DNA from: Candidatus Ruminimicrobiellum caprinum
Lineage (GTDB): Bacteria > Elusimicrobiota > Endomicrobiia > Endomicrobiales > Endomicrobiaceae
Direction: 5' to 3'
Assembly: GCA_017413305.1 (NCBI GenBank)
Contig: JAFPUA010000191.1
Span: forward strand, 1 to 5,950
DNA length: 5,950 bases
Shown: one piece after another, positions 1-4,624 of the stretch
Layout: every line of letters starts with the position of its first letter
How positions within the stretch are numbered: position 1 is the first letter of the stretch
The notes under the pieces: model-generated
Told to the model about the DNA's origin: nothing
The model's database searches: none
What the model saw: only the letters and a program-made list of their open reading frames with translations
Translations under genes and position numbers: made by a program

Positions 1-1
1 T

Positions 2-1726
2 GTTCTTAATGATTCAGGTTTTATGACAACCAAATATTTCTATCATGAGAACGGTTCTTTGGATTATGTAGGATCATATAACTTTGACGAAGATGCAAAT
101 AATGGGGCCGGCAAAGTCTCTATGACGCAGGCATCTGCTTATAGGTATGGTAAATTTATTGGTTCTGCAGATTTAACAAATCTTCAATCCGGACAACCAA
201 GAAATGGTGATGAAATAAGAGCTGCTGTTGATTATATGAAAACTAATCCCGATAAATGGAAACAGTCCTTGAAAGATGGTGCAGCAAATATTGATTCTAC
301 GTACAAAGCTTCCGATGGTAACACTTATTATTGGAATGGTTCCGGTTGGATTGACAAAGATGGCAAACAAGTAACTGACGACGTAGGTGATGCAATATCA
401 AATGCAAAGAAAGAATTTGAAGAAGACAAAGCAAATAAAGATAAAAAATGGGAAGATCAGGATGCTTCTAAAAAAGAAAACTATAGTAAAGTAACTAAAG
501 GCGTATATAAAGAATTAACAGAAAAAGGAAAGAAGTTGGCTACAGAGGCTGTAACGAATACAAGCCCATTTGCTAATATAACTACTATTGGTATATATGC
601 TAACGATTTGAATAATACAGCATTTATAAATACCTATAAAGCTACTTTCTGTGAAACGCAGGCAAAGAAGAATGAATTTGATAAGGCAATAAGTGATATG
701 GTAAAATTCAGCAACGGATCTTCTATGCTTGGTCAGGTATCATTAACAATAGATGCGGTTTCTTTTGAAACCGAATCGAAAAAAGGTCAAAATACTACTA
801 CAACTGCTACTACAAATGAATCAAATACTACAAGTGCTTTTGCTGGTACAAGAACAAAATCAACAAAGCCAGCAACAAAAACAGACGATGTTGTTTCAAA
901 TGTTACTCAAGTGGGAAAAGTTGGACAACAGATTTCTGCAAAACTTACGGTTATGGACCATGGTGTTCAGTGCTATCAACTTCAATTAGATGGATTTACA
1001 TTAAGAGCATCTCAGAATCAGATAATAACTACACATGATGTTTATGAAGCCACACTTGTAACGGAAACAGATCCAGTAGTAGAAGGTCAGTTATGGCAGC
1101 CACAAAATGAACAAGACTTAATGAATAAAGCTAAAGAACTTGGTGTAATACCTGAAAACTATGCTACTCAGGAAGAATATGAAGCAGCATTAGAAGATTT
1201 AAGAAATGGTTTCTATACCAATGCAGATGGACAGAGTTATGCTTTGGTTGAAGCTGCAAGTATTAATATAATGGATGGTAAAGGATTCCATGCTGCTAAT
1301 GGTGAAACTTTCTTAGTAGAAGTAGACAATGCTACAAAAGAAAATATTACGAATAATGTCAAAAATTCCGGTGATAGAAGTATAATGTTTATGGGTGATG
1401 TTAGAGAAAGTGCAGCAGGCGGATATCCTACAATCGCTATTAATACATCCTATGGCGGCGGTGTAGTTCAGGGTGCAGCAGCAATAGAAACTGCAAAATC
1501 AGAAATTACACAGAAATCTCAAGTTGTAGCACAGGCAAGAGAAGCTCTTGAAAGTGGTGATATTTCTCAGTCAGAATACGATAGTATCGTAGAAAGCGCA
1601 GGTTGGGTTGGAAATAACACAGAAGAAAACTTAGAAAAATTTGCTAAAGGTAATTATTCTTGGGATGAGAATAAAACTGCATTACAGAATATACAAGATG
1701 CATTTGATATCTTGTTAAATTTCTAA
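2..1726 (+). CDS. Large protein of unknown function, 5'-truncated by the window edge
   Basis: I do not recognise this protein. The frame is open to the left edge. The first ATG (23) has no convincing Shine-Dalgarno sequence, so the real start is probably upstream and 574 residues are visible. Residues below count from that ATG. A Tyr/Gly/Asn-rich N-terminal part includes TYYWNGSGWIDKDGK (101-115). Next comes a highly charged, probably helical Lys/Glu/Asp stretch (about 123-175). Residues about 190-250 look mixed alpha/beta. A Thr/Ser-rich low-complexity linker (about 254-288) follows. Then comes a beta-rich segment with one Cys (317), an acidic helix (about 362-395), a Gly/Ala-rich part with SYGGGVVQGAAA (476-487), and a helical tail ending in Phe. 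No membrane segment is visible in this part. The linker and Asn/Thr/Gly-rich composition suggest a multidomain extracellular or surface protein, but that is inference only. It is followed by its own terminator, so it ends a transcription unit. Confidence 0.85.
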   Translation, partial: VLNDSGFMTTKYFYHENGSLDYVGSYNFDEDANNGAGKVSMTQASAYRYGKFIGSADLTNLQSGQPRNGDEIRAAVDYMKTNPDKWKQSLKDGAANIDSTYKASDGNTYYWNGSGWIDKDGKQVTDDVGDAISNAKKEFEEDKANKDKKWEDQDASKKENYSKVTKGVYKELTEKGKKLATEAVTNTSPFANITTIGIYANDLNNTAFINTYKATFCETQAKKNEFDKAISDMVKFSNGSSMLGQVSLTIDAVSFETESKKGQNTTTTATTNESNTTSAFAGTRTKSTKPATKTDDVVSNVTQVGKVGQQISAKLTVMDHGVQCYQLQLDGFTLRASQNQIITTHDVYEATLVTETDPVVEGQLWQPQNEQDLMNKAKELGVIPENYATQEEYEAALEDLRNGFYTNADGQSYALVEAASINIMDGKGFHAANGETFLVEVDNATKENITNNVKNSGDRSIMFMGDVRESAAGGYPTIAINTSYGGGVVQGAAAIETAKSEITQKSQVVAQAREALESGDISQSEYDSIVESAGWVGNNTEENLEKFAKGNYSWDENKTALQNIQDAFDILLNF

Positions 1727-1738
1727 GTAGTAATATTT

Positions 1739-1769
1739 AAAGGGCGAGGTTTATAACCTCGCCCTTTTT
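1739..1769 (+). terminator. Rho-independent terminator after the unknown protein
   Basis: A perfect 13-bp stem (1739-1751 with 1755-1767) has the GC-rich core GGGCGAGG/CCTCGCCC and a 3-base loop. Its 3' arm runs into a T tract (1765-1769). It lies 12 bases after the TAA of the upstream gene. It is the most GC-rich short stretch in the left half of the window. The stem ends only 16 bases before the ATG of the next gene. Confidence 0.93.
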
Positions 1770-1783
1770 AGTTTATAACGAAA

Positions 1784-3088
1784 ATGAAAAATTTAAAGGT
1801 TTACCAAATATTCTTACTGTTTATACTCCTTTTTATAACATTGTTAATATACATACCAATGCTTGATGCCGGGTATTGCCCGACAGATGATTGGGCGATG
1901 CTGAGATCTTATTCCGGAGCATTAAAAAACATATCTTTTAATTATATTATAAATACTTTCACTCATTTTCATGAAGGGTTATATCATCCTCTCGTAACAC
2001 TGTCTTATAGTTTAGAAATTGGATTATTTGGTTTTATTCCGGCAATATTTCATTTTGATAATATATTGCTGCACTTAATAAATATTTGGCTTGTTTTTTT
2101 GATATTTTATAAATTGTCAAAAAAAAATTATTGGATAGGATTTGTTGTAGCATTTCTTTTTGCATTGCACCCTACAAGAGTAGAAGTTGTTGCTTGGATA
2201 AGCGCAAGGAAAGATTTGTTATATGCACCTTTTTACCTTTTATCAATTCTTTTTTATTTAAAGTCTTATAATAAACAGTTCACATTTTCGCCCTTTCATC
2301 CCTTAACGCTTTCTGTTATATTCTTTCTTCTTTCTTGTTTTTCTAAATCAATGGCAATTACACTTCCTTTTATATTGATTCTTATAGATTTTTATATGAA
2401 TAATTTTGACAAGAAAAATATAAAAAAATACATTCCTTATTTTGTTATTTCATTAATTTTTATAATTATTACATTTATTTCTCATTATGGTGGAAATGAA
2501 GATGTTCATGCCACTTTGTTTAAAACATTTGTGAATTTTATAAACGCACATTTTAATATTCTTTTTTATTTGGAAAAGTTGATATTACCTATAAAATTGT
2601 ATTGCTTGTATCCATATTTTTATGATATGACAAAAATGTTACCATGGTTTATAATGTATTCCCCTGCAGTACTGTATTTGTTAATGTTTTTTGTTTTCTT
2701 ATTACTAAAAAAATATAAAAACAAATTGATTTTTTTCAGTTTCATGTTTTTTCTTATAACAATTATTCCTGTAAGTAATATTTTTCCTATAGGCTGTTTT
2801 GCTGTTGCTGACAGATATACATATATTCCATATTTAGGACTATTTTTCTTGTTCGCAAAATTTATTGTAGTTCTTTTTGAAAAATATAACAAATTGGTAA
2901 AAACTATACTTGTTTTTTTCTGTATAATTATCTACACTATTAATTGTTTTCTTTCTTATAATCGTGTTATAAAATGGAAAACAAACAACTATGGTGCTCC
3001 AATAAAAATGGAATATTATAAATTTGGAATAAATAAAGAATATTTATTAGATTCTATTGGAATAAAATCAAAAACACTTGACAAATAA
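1784..3088 (+). CDS. TMTC/DUF1736-like GT-C membrane glycosyltransferase-like protein without TPR tail
   Basis: A 434-residue integral membrane protein with about 11-12 hydrophobic segments, very rich in Phe, Leu and Ile. It carries the signature blocks of bacterial relatives of the TMTC O-mannosyltransferase-like family. These are an acidic DDW (35-37) in the first external loop, HFHEGLYHPL (61-70), HPTRVEVVAWISARKDLL (129-146), SKSMAITLPF (187-196), LYPYF (275-279), and ADRYTYIPYLG (342-352) in a late membrane segment. GT-C enzymes usually transfer a sugar from a lipid carrier at the outer face of the membrane, with the loop-1 acidic residues as catalytic candidates; donor and acceptor here are unknown. 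Most bacterial members continue into C-terminal TPRs. This one stops about 40 residues after the last membrane helix. The ATG at 1784 is the first in frame after the terminator, and its ribosome binding site is weak. No good promoter is visible, so it may depend on read-through. Confidence 0.85.
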   Translation: MKNLKVYQIFLLFILLFITLLIYIPMLDAGYCPTDDWAMLRSYSGALKNISFNYIINTFTHFHEGLYHPLVTLSYSLEIGLFGFIPAIFHFDNILLHLINIWLVFLIFYKLSKKNYWIGFVVAFLFALHPTRVEVVAWISARKDLLYAPFYLLSILFYLKSYNKQFTFSPFHPLTLSVIFFLLSCFSKSMAITLPFILILIDFYMNNFDKKNIKKYIPYFVISLIFIIITFISHYGGNEDVHATLFKTFVNFINAHFNILFYLEKLILPIKLYCLYPYFYDMTKMLPWFIMYSPAVLYLLMFFVFLLLKKYKNKLIFFSFMFFLITIIPVSNIFPIGCFAVADRYTYIPYLGLFFLFAKFIVVLFEKYNKLVKTILVFFCIIIYTINCFLSYNRVIKWKTNNYGAPIKMEYYKFGINKEYLLDSIGIKSKTLDK

Positions 3089-3106
3089 AAAAATTTTTGC
3101 TACAAT
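3078..3106 (+). promoter_or_regulatory. Sigma-70-type promoter for rplJ-rplL
   Basis: TTGACA (3078-3083), a 17-base spacer and TACAAT (3101-3106) make a near-perfect housekeeping promoter. The -35 box lies inside the last codons of the upstream membrane-protein gene (Leu-Asp-Lys-stop). Transcription should start at about 3112-3114, so the leader before rplJ would be about 188 nt, matching the RNA elements that follow. The rpoB promoter has the same ACTTGACAAA core around its -35 box. Confidence 0.85.
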
Positions 3107-3197
3107 CTTCCACAGTTCTTTTAGAAGTACATGTTTTTTATAAAAAGTTTAAGACAGCAAGGGCTTGAAAAAGCTTAATAGAAAGTGTCACCTTGCC

Positions 3198-3240
3198 GAG
3201 ACTGAGTATAAAATATTTTTGTTATTTTCTTCTCATTCTC
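3198..3240 (+). promoter_or_regulatory. Candidate antiterminator pairing in the L10 leader
   Basis: GAGACTGAG (3198-3206) can pair with CTCATTCTC (3232-3240) with one mismatch in nine positions. This uses the left arm and loop of the terminator hairpin, so the two structures exclude each other. The 3198-3206 strand also abuts the L10-binding core and could pair upstream with 3113-3120. L10 binding could therefore hold it away and allow termination, the logic described for Bacillus subtilis rplJ. The pairing was done by eye with no energy calculation. Confidence 0.6.
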
Positions 3241-3260
3241 GTGGGAAGAATTTTTTTATT
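3227..3260 (+). terminator. Intrinsic terminator/attenuator in the rplJ leader
   Basis: A nine-pair stem, TTCTTCTCA (3227-3235) with TGGGAAGAA (3242-3250), includes one G-U pair and a 6-base loop. It runs straight into seven T residues (3251-3257), then A and more T. It sits 40 bases before the rplJ start inside the leader, so it acts as an attenuator rather than a gene-end terminator. Confidence 0.8.
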
Positions 3261-3300
3261 TTGAAAATAAAATTAAAGTAAAATATAAGAGGGAAAAAAG

Positions 3301-3825
3301 ATGCCAAATTTAAAAAATCAGAACGATGTAAAAAGTCTTACTGAAAAATTTAAAGCAATGAAAGGCATGATTATGACCGAATATCACGGTCTTTCAGTTG
3401 CACAAATTTCAGATTTAAGAAATCAGTTGAGAAAATGCGGTTGCGAATATTTGGTTGTAAAAAATACTTTAAGTAAGATAGCTCTTAAAGAAATCGGTTT
3501 AACCGATGCAGACAAATATTTTGAAGGCCCTACAGCAATAGTTGTAGAAGCAGACGATCCTGTTTCTCCTGCAAAGATAGTTTCAGAGTTTGCAAAGAAA
3601 AATGAAAAATTTGTTGTAAAAGCAGGTCTTTTAGACGGTAAAGTAATTGAAGTAGAAAAAATTAAAGCTTTGGCTTCACTTCCTACAAAAGAAGTGCTTA
3701 TCGCCAAGATGCTTGGCAGCTTGAATGCTCCTGCATCCAACTTCGTTGGCGTACTTACAGCAGTTACAAGAAACTTTGTTTGTGTGTTGAGCGCAATTAA
3801 AGAACAGAAAGAAAAAGCAGCATAA
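3301..3825 (+). CDS. rplJ: 50S ribosomal protein L10
   Basis: This 174-residue protein has the normal length and layout of bacterial L10. An N-terminal globular domain binds 23S rRNA at the stalk base, with LTEKFKAMKGMIMTEYHGLSV and the Y..VKNTL block (YLVVKNTLSKIAL, about 50-62) conserved. A central alpha/beta region (about 80-130) includes FEGPTAIV. A C-terminal helix (about 140-174, APASNFVGVLTAVTRNFV onward) carries L7/L12 dimers. L10 anchors the L12 stalk that recruits translation factors, and it is also the likely repressor acting on its own leader RNA. The ATG at 3301 follows GAGGG (3289-3293) at good spacing. The stop codon lies inside the first palindrome of the downstream repeat cluster. 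The distance to rplL is 282 bases, much more than usual for this pair. Confidence 0.98.
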   Translation: MPNLKNQNDVKSLTEKFKAMKGMIMTEYHGLSVAQISDLRNQLRKCGCEYLVVKNTLSKIALKEIGLTDADKYFEGPTAIVVEADDPVSPAKIVSEFAKKNEKFVVKAGLLDGKVIEVEKIKALASLPTKEVLIAKMLGSLNAPASNFVGVLTAVTRNFVCVLSAIKEQKEKAA

Positions 3826-3845
3826 AATTGCCGAAGGCAATTTTA
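3823..3845 (+). repeat. GAA-loop palindrome 1, overlapping the rplJ stop codon
   Basis: TAAAATTGCC (3823-3832) and GGCAATTTTA (3836-3845) form a perfect 10-bp stem around a GAA loop. The left arm begins with the rplJ TAA. The GCC/GGC core followed by AATTTT could act as a weak terminator or as a 3'-end stabiliser between rplJ and rplL. It shares the C-GAA-G centre with the palindromes at 3897, 3919 and 4000. Confidence 0.75.
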
Positions 3846-3884
3846 GAAGCTCAGAAGGTCAGATGGTCAGAAGTTCGGAAGTAA
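3845..3884 (+). repeat. 8-base tandem repeat, about five imperfect copies
   Basis: Five consecutive octamers start at 3845, 3853, 3861, 3869 and 3877. They read AGAAGCTC, AGAAGGTC, AGATGGTC, AGAAGTTC and GGAAGTAA, with the consensus AGAAGNTC. The unit length is not a multiple of three and no open gene covers it, so it is non-coding. It lies between palindromes 1 and 2. Confidence 0.75.
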
Positions 3885-3896
3885 TAGTAATGTAAA

Positions 3897-3911
3897 TTTT
3901 GCGAAGCAAAA
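3897..3911 (+). repeat. GAA-loop palindrome 2
   Basis: TTTTGC (3897-3902) and GCAAAA (3906-3911) form a 6-bp stem around a GAA loop. TGTA (3891-3894) and TACA (3913-3916) can extend it past a small internal loop. The centre is GCGAAGC, a sequence known to form an exceptionally stable DNA mini-hairpin. Confidence 0.75.
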
Positions 3912-3918
3912 ATACAAC

Positions 3919-3937
3919 AAAATCGCGAAGCGATTTT
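3919..3937 (+). repeat. GAA-loop palindrome 3
   Basis: AAAATCGC (3919-3926) and GCGATTTT (3930-3937) form a perfect 8-bp stem around a GAA loop. The centre is again GCGAAGC, but the outer arms differ in sequence from the neighbouring copies while keeping complementarity. This is the cleanest copy of the GCGAAGC type in the cluster. Confidence 0.75.
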
Positions 3938-3942
3938 CAAAG

Positions 3943-4032
3943 ACCGCAAAGTTTGAGATGAGCCGAAGTATTTGGCGAGTGCGGTGTACAAAAATAAAAG
4001 CGAAGCGATTGGTACATAAAGGAGCCAAATAC
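3943..4032 (+). repeat. Nested inverted-repeat element with GCGAAGC at its centre
   Basis: GTATTTGGC (3968-3976) is perfectly complementary to GCCAAATAC (4024-4032). Inside, TGTAC (3985-3989) pairs with GTACA (4012-4016), and at the middle lies GCGAAGC (4000-4006). A competing pairing joins ACCGCA (3943-3948) to TGCGGT (3980-3985). No protein-coding frame with a start, ribosome binding site and clean stop covers it. This looks like a structured intergenic repeat unit. Whether it is mobile or dispersed cannot be told from one copy. Confidence 0.6.
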
Positions 4033-4107
4033 AAAGGCGTAATCCAAAATGTGCGTTCGCTATAAATATCCTAAAAAAATAAAAAACATAAATGGGGGAG
4101 TAGTAAA

Positions 4108-4491
4108 ATGGCATTAACAAAAGATCAATTAATCGAAGAAATTTCAGCTATGAGCGTATTGGAAATGGCTGAATTGGTAAAAGCTTTGGAAGAAAAATTC
4201 GGAGTATCTGCAGCAGCTCCAGTAGCAGTAGCAGCAGCTCCAGCAGCAGGCGCAGCAGCAGGTGCAGCAGCTGAAGAAAAATCTGAATTTAACGTAGTTT
4301 TAACATCTGCAGGTGCTAACAAAATAGCTGTTATTAAAGTTGTTAGAGAAGTAACCGGTTTAGGCTTGAAAGAAGCTAAAGACTTAGTTGACGGCGCACC
4401 TAAGACAGTTAAAGAAAATGTTGCAAAAGCAGATGCAGAAGATATGAAGAAAAAATTCGCAGAAGCAGGCGCAACTGTTGAATTGAAGTAA
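4108..4491 (+). CDS. rplL: 50S ribosomal protein L7/L12
   Basis: This 127-residue protein has all parts of L7/L12. An N-terminal dimerisation helix pair (1-34, with EMAELVKALEEKFGV) binds L10. A long Ala/Pro/Gly hinge (about 35-56) follows, then the C-terminal factor-binding domain (about 58-127). That domain has KIAVIKVVREVTGLGLKEAK and LVDGAPKTVKE, the conserved surface that contacts EF-Tu, EF-G and other translation GTPases. It is present in several copies per ribosome on the L10 stalk. The start is fixed by GGGGGAG (4094-4100), seven bases before the ATG and the strongest Shine-Dalgarno sequence in the window. Strong initiation suits the excess of L12 over L10. The hinge DNA is a run of GCA-type codons. 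No convincing separate promoter is visible upstream; there is only a TATAAA at 4061 without a -35 box. Confidence 0.98.
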   Translation: MALTKDQLIEEISAMSVLEMAELVKALEEKFGVSAAAPVAVAAAPAAGAAAGAAAEEKSEFNVVLTSAGANKIAVIKVVREVTGLGLKEAKDLVDGAPKTVKENVAKADAEDMKKKFAEAGATVELK

Positions 4492-4517
4492 TTTTGTATC
4501 AAAGATTTTGTAGCAAA
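4492..4517 (+). repeat. Short imperfect direct repeat after rplL
   Basis: TTTTGTATCAAA (4492-4503) and TTTTGTAGCAAA (4506-4517) match at 11 of 12 positions with a 14-base period. They start right after the rplL stop. Each copy contains a small TTTG/CAAA dyad too weak to terminate by itself. No function can be assigned. Confidence 0.45.
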
Positions 4518-4528
4518 CCATCTAAATA

Positions 4529-4589
4529 CTTGACAAAAGATAATAATTAAGTATATAATATTTACTTAATTTTTATCTTTTTGTCTAAG
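4529..4589 (+). repeat. Long imperfect inverted repeat spanning the rpoB promoter
   Basis: The left arm (4529-4553) and right arm (4563-4589) pair at 24 positions with one mismatch (4544/4572) and single-base bulges at about 4582 and 4586. They flank a 9-base loop (4554-4562). Nine innermost pairs are perfect. In read-through RNA from rplL it would form a long A/U-rich hairpin. RNA started at the promoter would hold only the right arm, which can instead form a second hairpin. Confidence 0.8.
4530..4559 (+). promoter_or_regulatory. Consensus sigma-70 promoter for rpoB
   Basis: TTGACA (4530-4535), an 18-base spacer and TATAAT (4554-4559) match the housekeeping consensus at all twelve positions. 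Transcription should begin near 4566, giving a leader of about 59 nt before rpoB. The -35 box lies in the left arm and the -10 box in the loop of a long inverted repeat. Confidence 0.85.
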
Positions 4590-4596
4590 ATAAAAA
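4570..4596 (+). other. Alternative leader hairpin in the rpoB 5' UTR
   Basis: TTTTTATCTT (4570-4579) and AAGATAAAAA (4587-4596) form a perfect 10-bp stem with a 7-base loop. The stem shares bases with the right arm of the larger inverted repeat, so the two cannot form together. It lies just after the predicted start of the rpoB promoter transcript. The A-rich sequence that follows is not a terminator tail. Confidence 0.6.
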
Positions 4597-4624
4597 AATA
4601 TTTTAATTAATGGATCTATAACTA

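Larger units (their letters stand above)
3113..3260 (+). ncRNA. L10 leader: ribosomal-protein autoregulatory RNA upstream of rplJ
   Basis: This 5' UTR matches the conserved core of the L10 leader family known from Bacillus and other bacteria, recalled from memory. The core is AAGACAGCAAGG (3151-3162), GCTTAAT (3173-3179) and CCTTGCCGAG (3191-3200). GCAAGG (3157-3162) pairs with CCTTGC (3191-3196). Inside, GCTT (3163-3166) pairs with AAGC (3171-3174) around a GAAA tetraloop. The AGAC and CGAG bases flanking the stem could form a kink-turn-like site. A possible closing stem pairs 3113-3120 with 3198-3204, with one bulge. In this family the L10-(L12)n complex binds the RNA and lowers expression of the operon. 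The placement directly before rplJ fits. Confidence 0.85.

Noticed and set aside
753..989. Second + strand frame of 78 codons inside the unknown gene
   Set aside because: A Gln/Leu-rich frame caused by the ACT/ACA-rich Thr linker of the main gene. It has no ribosome binding site.
1704..1736. Promoter TTGATA...TAATAT before the membrane-protein gene
   Set aside because: The 21-base spacer is too long, and the transcript would have to pass the terminator at 1739-1769 at once.
3131..3178. Possible 15-residue leader peptide (MFFIKSLRQQGLEKA) in the rplJ leader
   Set aside because: It has only a weak AGAAG upstream, and its codons are the conserved bases of the L10-binding RNA, which explain the sequence better. 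Translation would disrupt that structure.
3703..3717. GCCAAG-ATG-CTTGGC hairpin inside rplJ
   Set aside because: A 6-bp stem within conserved coding sequence (Ala-Lys-Met-Leu-Gly). It has no T tract and is likely a codon coincidence.
3823..4032. CRISPR array
   Set aside because: The repeated elements are short palindromes with different arms and irregular spacing. There are no identical repeats of 20 or more bases and no regular spacers.
4038..4066. Promoter for rplL with TATAAA at 4061
   Set aside because: The sequence at the -35 position (CGTAAT) does not resemble TTGACA, and there is no extended -10 TG. In AT-rich DNA a lone TATAAA is not enough.
3851..4120. Minus-strand open frame of 89 codons across the rplJ-rplL spacer
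   Set aside because: It runs through the palindromes and octamer repeat, overlaps the rplL start, and has no clear ribosome binding site. Its composition looks like read-through of repeats. I see no protein motif.
4125..4502. Minus-strand open frame opposite rplL
   Set aside because: It is a shadow of the Ala-rich rplL codons. The real gene on the + strand is unmistakable.
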